The notes: generated by a model from the sequence alone, not told the origin. A stretch of 52,377 nucleotides of DNA from Streptomyces sp. Ncost-T10-10d (GCF_900091955.1 NZ_FMDF01000084.1:1-52377), one strand, 5' to 3'. Positions 16,560-25,808 are shown, counted from the first letter of the stretch. A program made the numbers and translations.

Positions 16560-18915
16560 GCAGCGCCACCGGACGTTCCGCGAAGAGCTCGACGAGCGCG
16601 ACCGTGGCCCCGGTGAACTTCCGGCCGGGCGCCAGCAGATCGGTCCACGGCCCGTCGTCCGGCAGCGTCAGCTCCGTCCCGCGCCAGCCGCCCGACTCCG
16701 CCAGCCGCAAGGACAGCCTGGTCACCGCGGTGACCACCTCGCCCGAACGGCAGAAGGCCAGACAGTGCGCGGCCGCCGGGCCATGGGCGCTCAGCGGGGC
16801 GTACGTACCCGACTCGCCGAACACCTCAGGCCGTTCGCGCCGCAGTCGCAGCGCCGCCGCGGTGAGCTCCCCCTTCTCACTGAAGCCCCCGTCCTCGGAC
16901 GGGTGGCAGAACGGCCGCCGGTTGTCCGGGTCGACCAGCGCCAGGTACTCCCGTTCCGTGCCCTGATACAGATCAGGCACACCCGGCATCGTCAGCTGCA
17001 CCAGCGCCGCGCCGAGCACATTGGCCCGTACGTACGGGTCGAGTCTGCCCGCGAAGCGCTCCAGCGCCTCGCGCACCGGACCGTTGTCCGCGGCCGGTCC
17101 CGCCGCGACGAAGTCCGTCATCGCCCGCTCGTACGCCGGATCGGGCTCGGTCCAGCTGGTGAAAAGACCCGACTCGCGGACCGCCTTCAGCAGTGCGGGC
17201 TCCAACCGGCCCGCCATCTCCCGGACCGGCAGCTTCACGCAGCCGAAGGCTGTCTGCCAGGCCTGCCAGGCGAGCTGCGCGTCGGGAGCGGTCGCGGGAG
17301 TCACCCGTCCCAGCTCCACCAGCAGCCAGGACCACTGCTCCGGGCACTGGGTCAGCACCGCGATCCGGGCCCGAACATCGGCGCTCCGCTTGGTGTCGTG
17401 CGTGGTCAGCGCTGTGCCGGTAGCCGGCCAGTCGCGCGCCAGCCGGGCACAGAACGCATGGAACTCCTCCGGCGTCACCGCAGGCCGCCCGGGATCGCTG
17501 CCCACCTCGTTCGCCGAGATCAGCGGTACGTACCGGTAGAACGCCGTGTCCTCGACCGACTTGGCGCGCGACGCCGACGCGGTCTGGGCGAACCGGGCAC
17601 AGAACGCCGCCCGGTCGGGCCCCTCACCCAGCCGCCCCATTGCCAGATCCCGCACGACCTCGACGGCCGAAGCCTCCTCCGGAACGGAGAACACCGCCTC
17701 CGCATCCCGTACGGCCGCATCCGAGAGCATCGCCTCAGCCGTCCTTGTGCGGGGGCCGCCGGGTTTCACATACGGGCGGTAGACGGGTACGCGCACAAGA
17801 AGCTCACACACGGCGGTGTGCAGCGTCCACGGTGCGTGGTCGCGCAGCGCGGGGTCCTCGGCACAGATACGTACGGCGAGCCGGGTCAGCAGCCCGGTCT
17901 CGGCGGCCAGCTCGTGCGTCACCACCCGGTACGCGGCCCGGCGGACGGTCGACGTCCAGTCACCCCCGCGGTCCCCGGCGGGCCCCGCGTACTCCCGGTA
18001 GCGGCCGAGCAGCTCCGCGGCGCCCATCGGATCGACGAAGAGGCCGTCGATCCGGTGCAACGCGTCGTACCCGGTCGTCCCCGCGACGGCCCAGCCCGCG
18101 GGCAGCGGCTCGGTACGGCCGAGGATCTTCTCCACCACCGTCCACCGCCCGTCGGTCGCCGCCGAGAGCCGCTCCAAGTAGGCCTCAGGATCGGCGAGCC
18201 CGTCGGGGTGGTCGACGCGCAGCCCGTCGACGACCCCGTCCCGGACCAGTTCGAGGATCTTGCCGTGGGTGGCGGCGAAGACCTCGGGGTCCTGCACCCG
18301 CACCCCGATGAGGTCGGAGATGGTGAAGAACCGCCGGTAGTTCAGCTCGGTACGGGCCAGCCGCCACCAGCCGAGCCGGTAGTGCTGGGCATCCAGCAGC
18401 TCGGGCAGCGGCAGACGGGCGGTGCCGGTCCGGAGCGGGAACTCCTGCTCGCCGTAGCGCAGTACCTCCCCGTCGACCCGGAGTCTGCCGATCTCGTCGC
18501 CGATCCGTCCGGCCAGCACCGGCAGCAGCACCTTGCCGCCGCCCGCCGCCCAGTCGATGTCGAACCAGCGGGCGTACGGGGACTCGAAGCCCTCGCGCAG
18601 CACCTCCCGCAGCGCATGGTTGTGGCGGGGAACCGCGGCCATGTGGTTCGGCACGATGTCCACGACCAGCCCGAGACCGTGCTCATGCGCCGTGCGGGCC
18701 AGCTCCCGCAGCCCCTCCTCACCACCGAGTTCGGCGCGCACCCGGCTGTGATCGACCACGTCGTAGCCGTGTCTGGAGCCGGGCACGGCTTCCAGGACCG
18801 GGGACAGATGCAGATGGGAGACGCCGAGCGTGGCGAGATACGGCACGGCATGTCCGGCGGCCGCGAACGGGAAGTCCGGCTGGAGCTGCAGCCGGTAGGT
18901 GGCGGTGGGCGTCAT
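16519..18915 (-). CDS. treY: Maltooligosyl trehalose synthase
   Basis: Cytoplasmic GH13 enzyme of 798 aa that converts the reducing-end alpha-1,4 linkage of maltodextrin into alpha,alpha-1,1, giving maltooligosyltrehalose for TreZ. N-terminal MTPTATYRLQLQPDFPFAA is the TreY hallmark. Catalytic features are DIVPNHMA, nucleophile Asp in GLRVDHPDGL, acid/base Glu in TVVEKILGR, and Asp in LTTHDTKRSADVRARI. The C-terminal MPGVPDLYQGTE is conserved. Length is normal. It is 266 bp downstream of glgX on the same strand, so debranching and trehalose synthesis may be co-expressed. The 3' end runs 41 bp into the P450-like gene. Confidence 0.96.
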   Translation of the reverse strand: MTPTATYRLQLQPDFPFAAAGHAVPYLATLGVSHLHLSPVLEAVPGSRHGYDVVDHSRVRAELGGEEGLRELARTAHEHGLGLVVDIVPNHMAAVPRHNHALREVLREGFESPYARWFDIDWAAGGGKVLLPVLAGRIGDEIGRLRVDGEVLRYGEQEFPLRTGTARLPLPELLDAQHYRLGWWRLARTELNYRRFFTISDLIGVRVQDPEVFAATHGKILELVRDGVVDGLRVDHPDGLADPEAYLERLSAATDGRWTVVEKILGRTEPLPAGWAVAGTTGYDALHRIDGLFVDPMGAAELLGRYREYAGPAGDRGGDWTSTVRRAAYRVVTHELAAETGLLTRLAVRICAEDPALRDHAPWTLHTAVCELLVRVPVYRPYVKPGGPRTRTAEAMLSDAAVRDAEAVFSVPEEASAVEVVRDLAMGRLGEGPDRAAFCARFAQTASASRAKSVEDTAFYRYVPLISANEVGSDPGRPAVTPEEFHAFCARLARDWPATGTALTTHDTKRSADVRARIAVLTQCPEQWSWLLVELGRVTPATAPDAQLAWQAWQTAFGCVKLPVREMAGRLEPALLKAVRESGLFTSWTEPDPAYERAMTDFVAAGPAADNGPVREALERFAGRLDPYVRANVLGAALVQLTMPGVPDLYQGTEREYLALVDPDNRRPFCHPSEDGGFSEKGELTAAALRLRRERPEVFGESGTYAPLSAHGPAAAHCLAFCRSGEVVTAVTRLSLRLAESGGWRGTELTLPDDGPWTDLLAPGRKFTGATVALVELFAERPVALLSRVGREGPADRG

Positions 18916-19181
18916 GCGCCGTTACGTACCCAGCCTGCGTGCTCCTGTGTCACCGAACGCCGCAAAGGGCTCGACCGGCGGTGTCGTCGAGTCGACGGCC
19001 GGGCCGGAGGCCCGGACCCAGGAGGGTGCTGAAGATCTCGGCCGGGCTCGCGACGCCCGGCACGCACATCTGCGGCGTTGCCGGAACGCCCTGACAGCTC
19101 CACTATGAGTGCACTCCGACGCCTTGCGGCTGCACGTACCGAACGCCGTTTCCTGATCCGGCCGAGACCTTCAGCACCCTC

Positions 19182-21347
19182 CTATGCGGGCCGCTGCAGC
19201 ACCGCCAGGCTCCGCCCGACCAGCGTCACCCGTTCGCCCGCCGTCACCTTCGGCCCCGAGCCGGGAAGAACGCCTGCGGGGCGCGCCGTGTCGACCACCA
19301 CCATCCACTGCCGGCCGTGGTTCACCGGAACGGAGAACTCCAGGGTGTCCGCGCTCGCGTTGAACATCAGCAGGAACGAGTCGTCGGAGATCCGTTCGCC
19401 GCGTGGTCCCGGCTCCGAGATCGCATGGCCGTTGAGGAAGACCGTCAGCGCCTTGGCGTGCGCGGCCTGCCAGTCCCGTTGTTTCATCTCGCCGCCCTCG
19501 GGTGTGAACCACGCGATGTCCGAGAGCTCGTCGTGTGTGCCCTCGACCGGACGGCCGTGGAAGAACCGGCGGCGCCGGAAGACGGGATGGTCGCGGCGGA
19601 GCCAGACCATTGCCCGGGTGAACTCCAGCAGACTGCTCCCGAGACCGTCCCCTTCGGCCGGATCGGTCTCGTCCACGTCGTTCTTCGCGGTCTCGGCCGG
19701 GTCGGGCCAGCGCACCCACGACAACTCGCTGTCCTGGCAGTACGCGTTGTTGTTGCCCCTCTGCGTACGCGCGAACTCGTCGCCGTGGCTCAGCATCGGC
19801 ACACCCTGCGACAGCATCAGCGTGGCGATGAAATTCCGCATCTGCCGTTCGCGCAGCTCCAGGATCTCCGGCCGGTCCGTCTCGCCCTCCGCGCCGCAGT
19901 TCCAGGACCGGTTGTGACTCTCGCCGTCCCTGTTGCCCTCGCCGTTCGCCTCGTTGTGCTTGTCGTTGTACGAGACCAGGTCGTGCAGCGTGAAACCGTC
20001 GTGGCAGGTGGTGAAGTTGATCGAGGCGAGCGGCCGTCGGCCGTCGTCCTGGTACAGGTCCGACGATCCCGTCAGCCGCCCGGCGAACTCGGCGAGGGTC
20101 CTGGGCTCGCCCCGCCACAGGTCCCGAACGGTGTCCCGGTACTTGCCGTTCCACTCGGTCCACAGCGGCGGGAAGTTCCCCACCTGGTAGCCGCCCTCAC
20201 CCACGTCCCACGGTTCGGCGATCAGCTTCACCTGGCTGACCACCGGGTCCTGCTGCACCAGATCGAAGAACGACGACAGCCGGTCGACCTCGTGGAACTG
20301 CCGGGCCAGGGTGGCCGCCAGATCGAACCGGAAGCCGTCCACATGCATCTCCGTGACCCAGTACCGCAAGGAGTCCATGATCAGCTGCAACACGTGCGGC
20401 GAGCGCATCAGCAGGGAGTTCCCGGTCCCCGTGGTGTCCATGTAGTACCGCTGGTCGTCCGCGAGCCGGTAGTACGAGGCATTGTCCAGGCCCCGGAAGG
20501 AGAGCGTCGGACCCAGGTGATTGCCCTCCGCGGTGTGGTTGTAGACCACGTCGAGGATCACCTCGATACCGGCCTGATGCAGCGCCCGAACGGCCTGCTT
20601 GAACTCCAGCACCTGTTCACCGCGGTCCCCCCAGGAGGCGTACGCGTTGTGCGGGGCGAAGAAACCGATGGTGTTGTAACCCCAGTAATTGGCCAGCCCC
20701 GCGTCCACCAGCCGGTGGTCCTGGGTGAACTGGTGAACCGGCATCAATTCGATCGCCGTCACGCCCAGTTCCGTCAGATGGGCGATCACCTCCGGATGGG
20801 CCAGCCCCGCGTAGGTGCCGCGCAGTTCCTCCGGCAGCCCCGGATGGAGCATCGTCAGACCCTTCACATGGGCCTCGTAGATCACCGTGCGGTGGTAGTC
20901 CGTACGGGGTCTCCGGTCGTCGCCCCAGTCGAAGTACGGGTTGACCACGACCGAGGTCATGGTGTGCGGCGCCGAGTCGAGATCGTTGCGCGCGTCGGGC
21001 CGGCCGAACGGATAGCCGTACACCGCCTCGCCCCACTGGATCTGCCCGGCGACTGCCCTGGCGTACGGGTCGAGCAGCAGTTTGGCCGAATTGCAGCGGA
21101 TGCCGCGCTCCGGTTCGTACGGCCCGTGGACCCTGAATCCGTATCGCTGACCGGGCATCACCCCGGGCAAATAGGCATGGCGGACAAAGGCATCGGTCTC
21201 CCTGAGTTCCACCGCCGTCTCGGAACCGTCGTCGTGCAGCAGGCACAACTCGATTCGGTCGGCGGCCTCCGAGAAGACCGCGAAGTTGGTCCCGGCGCCG
21301 TCGTACGTGGCACCGAGGGGATACGCCTGTCCCGGCCAGACCTGCAT
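19182..21347 (-). CDS. glgX: Glycogen debranching enzyme (isoamylase type)
   Basis: GH13_11 enzyme of 721 aa that hydrolyses alpha-1,6 branches of glycogen or limit dextrins (GlgX/TreX). N-terminal CBM48 region: YPLGATYDGAGTNFAVFSE. The barrel carries VYNHTAEGNHLGPTLSFRG, nucleophile Asp in FRFDLAATLA, acid/base Glu in LIAEPWDVGEGGYQVG, and the conserved NFTTCHDGFTLHDLVSYN and NRSWNCGAEG segments. The C-terminal beta domain ends RVTLVGRSLAVLQRPA. GGAAGGG precedes the ATG. Linear maltodextrins released here feed TreY encoded downstream. The 266-bp gap to treY contains a GAGTGCACTC palindrome (19107-19116) and no gene. Confidence 0.96.
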   Translation of the reverse strand: MQVWPGQAYPLGATYDGAGTNFAVFSEAADRIELCLLHDDGSETAVELRETDAFVRHAYLPGVMPGQRYGFRVHGPYEPERGIRCNSAKLLLDPYARAVAGQIQWGEAVYGYPFGRPDARNDLDSAPHTMTSVVVNPYFDWGDDRRPRTDYHRTVIYEAHVKGLTMLHPGLPEELRGTYAGLAHPEVIAHLTELGVTAIELMPVHQFTQDHRLVDAGLANYWGYNTIGFFAPHNAYASWGDRGEQVLEFKQAVRALHQAGIEVILDVVYNHTAEGNHLGPTLSFRGLDNASYYRLADDQRYYMDTTGTGNSLLMRSPHVLQLIMDSLRYWVTEMHVDGFRFDLAATLARQFHEVDRLSSFFDLVQQDPVVSQVKLIAEPWDVGEGGYQVGNFPPLWTEWNGKYRDTVRDLWRGEPRTLAEFAGRLTGSSDLYQDDGRRPLASINFTTCHDGFTLHDLVSYNDKHNEANGEGNRDGESHNRSWNCGAEGETDRPEILELRERQMRNFIATLMLSQGVPMLSHGDEFARTQRGNNNAYCQDSELSWVRWPDPAETAKNDVDETDPAEGDGLGSSLLEFTRAMVWLRRDHPVFRRRRFFHGRPVEGTHDELSDIAWFTPEGGEMKQRDWQAAHAKALTVFLNGHAISEPGPRGERISDDSFLLMFNASADTLEFSVPVNHGRQWMVVVDTARPAGVLPGSGPKVTAGERVTLVGRSLAVLQRPA

Positions 21348-21703
21348 AGGTTGACCCTTCCACTTCTGATCCGGGTGTCTGGGGCTTGCGGGCTGCTTGA
21401 GCCAGATCTTCCCCGAAAGATGTACGGCTACCTAGGACGTCGCGCGGGCCGGTCAACATCGGGCCTCTCCGTGTCGCCCGGATCCGGGATCAGGGGACCT
21501 GAGACGGTCGCAGGCCCGGTACAGGGCCCTGGACGGGGTGCTCAATCACTATGAATCCGCTCACTACGGCAGATCTTGCCACCAGGAACGTGCCTGCTTC
21601 ATAGGGGAGTTGAGGAAGCAGCCTGTGCATCCGGCTGCACCGGATCCCGCTTGCGGAGTACCCTTCCTTGATCGTTGGTGGGGGAGTGGAAGGCGGTGCG
21701 CGG
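21348..21703. other. Divergent intergenic region glgX / HEPN gene (356 bp)
   Basis: No convincing gene in 356 bp, although short open frames exist on both strands. Its base composition is less GC-rich than its neighbours in places (around 21541-21605), which fits promoters for both divergent genes. TTGCCA at 21578 followed 17-18 bp later by CATAGG is a possible rightward promoter. I see no tRNA-like fold or strong long hairpin here. Confidence 0.5.
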
Positions 21704-22936
21704 GTGAGCTCGGGAGGGTTCGAGCTGCCCCCAGGTGACACAGGTCACGAGGGGGACTCGACCGATGCCCCGCCCGGGGCGGTCTCACTTGCGCAGCCCA
21801 TGGAGATCGGCGCGGAACTGGACTGGGGAGCGGACGCCTGGAGCGAGGTGCGCACGCGCGCCCAGCGGGCCGGGCGGGCCTATATCTGGCTGAATCTCGT
21901 GGAGCAGCGGCTGCGCGCCGTGGTCGCCGCGGTGCTCCGGCCCATCTACGAGCCGGTCCACGGCGAGGACTGGGTGGTGGCCGCCGCCGGACCCGCCGGG
22001 CAGGAGTGGGTGCAGCGCGCCGTCGCCGTACGTGAGGTCTCCCGCCGCAAGGGCTATCTGCTGGACCCGGCCGACGACAACGTTCTCAGCTTCCTCACGC
22101 TGCCGCAGCTGCGTGAGCTGATGGTCCAGCACTGGCCGTGCTTCGAGCCGTACTTCGACGAGCGGCGCGAGGTGGAGCTGGCGCTCGACGAGCTGGAGGT
22201 CGCCCGCAACGTGGTCTCCCGCAACCGCGCCCTGAACGAGGCGGTCCTCGCCCAGGCCGAGCGCGCCTCGGCCCGGCTCCTGGAGATCCTGGGCAGCGGC
22301 GCCGCGGTCCCGTCGGCCGACCGGCTCCCGGTCGACGCCGTCGAGGAGCTGGTCGGCGACCGGTACGCGGACGTGGTCTCCGTCCACTCCGACCGGGTGC
22401 GGCTCCAGCGCCAGCTGCCCGCCGAGGATCTCTTCGGGGGTTCGCGCCGGCTCGACGCGATCGGCATAGGACTCAACCTGCTCGTGCAGAACTTCTCCGG
22501 CCGCAGGCTGATCCGGCTCGCCGAGTCGGGCTGCCGGGTCCGGCTGCTCTTCATCAACCCGGCGAGCAGCGCGGTCAAGCGCCGGGAGCGGGAGCTGGGT
22601 CTCAAGAAGGGCGAGCTGAGCCGGTCGGTGGAGATGAACATCCTCCATATGCGCCGGGTCCGCTCCAAGCTCCGCGATCCGGGTGCCTTCGAGATCCATG
22701 TCTTCGACGAGACGCCGCGCTTCACGGCCTATCTGGTGGACGGCGACGGGACGGACGCGGTCGGGGTCGTCCAGCCGTATCTGCGGCGCGCACGCGGCAT
22801 GGAGGCGCCCGTGCTGGTGCTGCGGGGCGGTGGGCGCGCGGTGGTCCGGGCGGGTCAGGACAACGAGCACGGGCTGTTCGAGACGTACCGCGAGGAATTC
22901 GAGTCCGTGTGGACGGACTCCCGGCCCGTCTCCTGA
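21704..22936 (+). CDS. SAV2148-family HEPN domain protein
   Basis: Protein of 410 aa, a family widespread in Streptomyces. The all-helical N-terminal half fits a HEPN fold. RPIYEPVH has the R-x6-H spacing of the catalytic motif of HEPN ribonucleases, and a long helical stretch VELALDELEVARNVVSRNRA follows. The C-terminal third (about 255-400: GIGLNLLVQNFSGRRLIRL, CRVRLLFINPASSAV, FTAYLVDG, FETYREEFESVW) looks like the PLD-related DUF5919-type domain found behind helix-turn-helix regulators. The role is unknown. RNA cleavage or nucleotide sensing are inferences. GTG 21704 is chosen (GGAAGG upstream). A TTG at 21668 is also in frame. The exonuclease gene follows after 91 bp. Confidence 0.82.
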   Translation: MSSGGFELPPGDTGHEGDSTDAPPGAVSLAQPMEIGAELDWGADAWSEVRTRAQRAGRAYIWLNLVEQRLRAVVAAVLRPIYEPVHGEDWVVAAAGPAGQEWVQRAVAVREVSRRKGYLLDPADDNVLSFLTLPQLRELMVQHWPCFEPYFDERREVELALDELEVARNVVSRNRALNEAVLAQAERASARLLEILGSGAAVPSADRLPVDAVEELVGDRYADVVSVHSDRVRLQRQLPAEDLFGGSRRLDAIGIGLNLLVQNFSGRRLIRLAESGCRVRLLFINPASSAVKRRERELGLKKGELSRSVEMNILHMRRVRSKLRDPGAFEIHVFDETPRFTAYLVDGDGTDAVGVVQPYLRRARGMEAPVLVLRGGGRAVVRAGQDNEHGLFETYREEFESVWTDSRPVS

Positions 22937-23027
22937 GGGCTGTACCCGAGGGGCTGTCCGTCCGTTGTCAGTGGTGCATGCGAGGGTGGTCATCACCTGG
23001 GGGAGAGCACCATGAAGGAGGTACGGG

Positions 23028-23756
23028 ATGAGCTGGCACCGGGAGGCGCTGGTCGGCTTCGACCTGGAGACGACGGGCACCGAACCGCTGGAGGCCCGGA
23101 TCGTGACAGCCGCGGTCGTCGGCGTCCGTGGCAGGGACGGGGAGCCGGTGCGGCAGCGCACCTGGCTGGCGGATCCGGGCATCCGGATTCCGGCACAGGC
23201 CTCGGCGATCCACGGCATCAGCAGCGAGCGGGCGGCGGCGGAGGGCCGACCGGTGCGCGAGGTGGCCGACGAGATCGCCGAGACACTCACCGGCTACTGG
23301 CGCCAGGGGGTGCCCGTCGTCGCGTACAACGCGGCTTTCGACCTGACGCTGCTCACGGCGGAATTGCGCCGGCACGGGCTGCCGTCGCTGAGCGACCGGC
23401 TCGACGGGGCCGGGATCGGGCCGGTCATCGACCCGTACACCATCGACCGGGCCGTCGACCGATACCGCAAGGGCAAGCGCACCCTCGAAGCGGTCTGTGT
23501 CGAGTACGGCGTGGTGCACGGCGGCGCCCATGACGCGGGGGCGGATGCGCTGGCCGCGGTCCGGGTGGCGTACGCGATAGCTGAGCGGCACGGCTCGGTG
23601 GCCGAGCTGACCGCCGCCGAGCTCCATGAGCGCCAGGTGGAGTGGTACGCGCAATGGGCTGCGGACTTCCAGCAGTTCCTGCGCCGCAAGGGCACGGCGG
23701 ACGCGGTGATCGACGGCCACTGGCCCCTGCGGGAGCCGGCCCGGGTGACCGGCTGA
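23028..23756 (+). CDS. DEDDh 3'-5' exonuclease (DnaQ-like)
   Basis: Exonuclease-domain protein of 242 aa. Exo I is FDLETTGTEPLEARIVTAAV (Asp and Glu metal ligands), with IPAQASAIHGIS following. Exo II is VVAYNAAFDLTLL (Asp), and Exo III is HDAGADALAAVRVAY, with the H-x4-D pair that defines DEDDh. The C-terminal helix (ELTAAELHERQVEWYAQWA) is a common Streptomyces extension. It could proofread DNA or trim RNA. It is not the main replicative epsilon subunit by context. A strong AGGAGG precedes the ATG. Same strand as the HEPN gene (91-bp gap), so co-transcription is plausible. Confidence 0.92.
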   Translation: MSWHREALVGFDLETTGTEPLEARIVTAAVVGVRGRDGEPVRQRTWLADPGIRIPAQASAIHGISSERAAAEGRPVREVADEIAETLTGYWRQGVPVVAYNAAFDLTLLTAELRRHGLPSLSDRLDGAGIGPVIDPYTIDRAVDRYRKGKRTLEAVCVEYGVVHGGAHDAGADALAAVRVAYAIAERHGSVAELTAAELHERQVEWYAQWAADFQQFLRRKGTADAVIDGHWPLREPARVTG

Positions 23757-23807
23757 GAATTCGACCCCGTCCGGTGCGCGCAACCGCGGCGGCGTCGGGG
23801 GAACACC

Positions 23808-23832
23808 AAGCCTGTCCGGCGCTTGAGGACGC
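23808..23832. repeat. Dispersed Streptomyces intergenic repeat (GTCCGGCGCTTGAGGAC type)
   Basis: The sequence around GTCCGGCGCTTGAGGAC lies between two convergent genes. From memory it matches a short element found in very many copies in intergenic regions of Streptomyces chromosomes. It is not needed for either gene and is usually near 3' ends. Copy number and family boundaries need a genome search. Confidence 0.6.
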
Positions 23833-23865
23833 AGCGGTCACCGGAGGGCCGCGGTCAGCCGTGTC

Positions 23866-24732
23866 CTAGAACGGATACCACCGCACCGCCGTGTCACCGG
23901 CGCGCAGCGACGCCACCCGGCGGCGGAACTCCGCAAGCGCCTTCGGATTGGTCGGCGCGTGCTGGGACACCCATGCGCAGCTGGCCGTCTCCCGCGCCCC
24001 GCGCAGCACCGTGCAGCCGTCCCATTCGCGGACGTCCCAGCCGTACGTGGCGGTGAAGGCGTCGTACGCCTCGGCCGCCAGGCCGTACCGGTCCCGGGAC
24101 AGCGCCAGCACCACCAGGTCGTGCTCGCGCAGATCCGCGGAGAAGGTCTCCAGATCGACCAGCACCGGCCCGTTCGGACCGACATGGACATTGCGCGGGA
24201 GGGCGTCGCCATGGATCGGCCCGGGCGGCAGATGGGGGATCAGCGCGGCCGCGGCCGCCGCGAAGCCGTCGCGGCGCTCACGCAGATAGTCGGCGTCGGC
24301 CGGGTCGATCGCATCGCCCGCGAGCCGCAGCCAGCGCTCGACCCCGCCCAGCAGCTCACGGCGCGGAAGGGCGAAACCGTCCGGGGCGGGCAGCGCGTGG
24401 ACCAGGGTGAGCAACCGCGCCAGATCCTGCGGCTCGGCAGGGCGCAGGGCGTCGGGCAGCCGGTGCCAGAGCGTCACCGGATGGCCCTCCACCAGCCGCA
24501 CCCCGGGCTCGGCGACCCGTACGGCGGGGACACCGGAGGCGGCCAGCCACTGAGCGACGGCCACCTCGCGCTCGGCCCGGTCCCGCAGTTCCGGGTTCTG
24601 CACGGCGTCACGGCCGACCTTGACCACCAGGTCGTCCACGGCGAACACCGCGTTCTCACCCAGCGCGAGCAACTGGGCACCGCCGGACAGTCCGGCAGCG
24701 GTCAGCACCTCGCGCGCACGCATCTCGTTCAT
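23866..24732 (-). CDS. Aminoglycoside phosphotransferase (APH)-fold kinase
   Basis: Small-molecule kinase fold protein of 288 aa. Motifs: nucleotide-binding N-lobe ALGENAVFAVDDLVVKVGRD with the catalytic Lys, Brenner loop IHGDALPRNVHVG (His-Gly-Asp...Asn) and metal-binding Asp in VLVDLETFS. In this subfamily the substrate is often unknown, including phosphotransferase-domain proteins not linked to resistance, so antibiotic inactivation should not be assumed. GGAG lies just before the ATG at 24732. Open frame to 24804 lacks a ribosome site. It is convergent with the exonuclease and divergent from the sugar importer. Confidence 0.85.
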   Translation of the reverse strand: MNEMRAREVLTAAGLSGGAQLLALGENAVFAVDDLVVKVGRDAVQNPELRDRAEREVAVAQWLAASGVPAVRVAEPGVRLVEGHPVTLWHRLPDALRPAEPQDLARLLTLVHALPAPDGFALPRRELLGGVERWLRLAGDAIDPADADYLRERRDGFAAAAAALIPHLPPGPIHGDALPRNVHVGPNGPVLVDLETFSADLREHDLVVLALSRDRYGLAAEAYDAFTATYGWDVREWDGCTVLRGARETASCAWVSQHAPTNPKALAEFRRRVASLRAGDTAVRWYPF

Positions 24733-24763
24733 GGCTCCGATTTTCGCATCTGTGCAGGCCCGC

Positions 24764-24792
24764 TTGACGAACCGACGGCCCGTCAGCACGAT
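24764..24792 (+). promoter_or_regulatory. Candidate promoter of the sugar ABC operon
   Basis: TTGACG at 24764-24769 and CACGAT at 24787-24792 are separated by 17 bp and lie about 65 bp before the permease start. The region contains no clean LacI-type palindrome that I can see. Confidence 0.35.
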
Positions 24793-24857
24793 GACGAGGG
24801 CCACCTGAGCGGCCAGAACGGTATGAAACCGATCGAATGACGCAAGGGGGCGAATTC

Positions 24858-25808
24858 ATGACATTGGCGAGTGCAACTGTACGATCCGGAAGGCACGGTC
24901 CGCCCGGCAGCCCGCACGACAAGCAGACCCGGCCGGTCCACCGGCATGCCGGCACCTGGTTCCTGGTACTGCCCGCGCTGATCCCGATCCTGATTCTCAG
25001 TGTCGGTCCGCTCCTCTACGGCATCGCGCTGGCCTTCACCGATGCCCAGTCCGGCCGCACCCGCTCCACCCAGTGGGTCGGCGGGCTGAATTTCCAGGAC
25101 CTGCTCCACGATGCCCTGTTCTGGGACTCGTTCCGGATCGGTCTGCTCTGGGCGGTCGGCGTCACCGTTCCGCAGTTCGTACTGGCGCTCGGCCTCGCCC
25201 TGCTGCTCAACCAGAATCTGCGCATGCGCTGGCTGGCGCGGGCGCTGGCGATCATTCCGTGGGCGATGCCCGAGGTGGTCGTCGGCATCATGTGGCGGCT
25301 CGTGTACAACCCGGACGCGGGCATCCTGAACGAGACGATCCGCGATCTCGGCCTCGGCGACGGCCGGGACTGGCTCACCGGGCTCGCCACCGCCCTGCCC
25401 GCCGTGGTCGTCGTGGGCGTCTGGGCCGGCATGCCCCAGACCACCGTCGCCCTCCTGGCCGGACTGCAGAACACCCCGCACGAACTCCACGAGGCGGCCG
25501 CCCTGGACGGAGCAGGTGCCTGGCGTCGCTTCCGCACGGTCACCTGGCCCGTGCTCAGACCGGTCGCGCTCTCCATCACCGCACTCAACTTCATCTGGAA
25601 CTTCAACTCCTTCGCCCTGGTCTACGTACTGACCAACGGAGGACCCGGTGGCCGCACCCGGCTGCCGATGCTCTTCGCGTACGAAGAGGCCTTCCGCTAC
25701 GGACAGTTCGGCTATGCCGCGGCGATGGGCTGTGTGATGGTCGCGGTGATCTCCGTGATCCTCGCGGTGTATCTCGTCGGCCGGCTCAGGGGAGGCGAGG
25801 ACAGGTGA
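24858..25808 (+). CDS. Sugar ABC transporter permease, MalF/UgpA type
   Basis: Inner-membrane subunit of a binding-protein-dependent (CUT1) sugar importer. The first of about six helices is FLVLPALIPILILSVGPLL. The cytoplasmic EAA loop is HELHEAAALDGAGAWRRF, which docks on the ATPase. The ATG at 24858 is preferred over 24837 because AAGGGGG lies just upstream. The stop overlaps the GTG of the second permease (GTGA), so the pair is coupled. No ATPase gene is in the operon, as is usual for Streptomyces CUT1 systems that share the MsiK ATPase. Confidence 0.94.
   Translation: MTLASATVRSGRHGPPGSPHDKQTRPVHRHAGTWFLVLPALIPILILSVGPLLYGIALAFTDAQSGRTRSTQWVGGLNFQDLLHDALFWDSFRIGLLWAVGVTVPQFVLALGLALLLNQNLRMRWLARALAIIPWAMPEVVVGIMWRLVYNPDAGILNETIRDLGLGDGRDWLTGLATALPAVVVVGVWAGMPQTTVALLAGLQNTPHELHEAAALDGAGAWRRFRTVTWPVLRPVALSITALNFIWNFNSFALVYVLTNGGPGGRTRLPMLFAYEEAFRYGQFGYAAAMGCVMVAVISVILAVYLVGRLRGGEDR

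Noticed and set aside
16339..19032. 897-codon open frame on the + strand opposite treY
   Set aside because: Antisense shadow of a strongly supported GH13 gene. The product is Arg/Pro/Gly-rich low-complexity with no recognisable domain, as expected from GC-rich codon bias.
19317..21554. 745-codon open frame on the + strand opposite glgX
   Set aside because: Antisense shadow. glgX has complete catalytic motifs in the other strand and the frame product has no family features.
23866..24732. APH-fold protein as an aminoglycoside-resistance gene
   Set aside because: The fold is shared by many kinases with unrelated substrates. The HGDALPRN loop alone does not show antibiotic phosphorylation.
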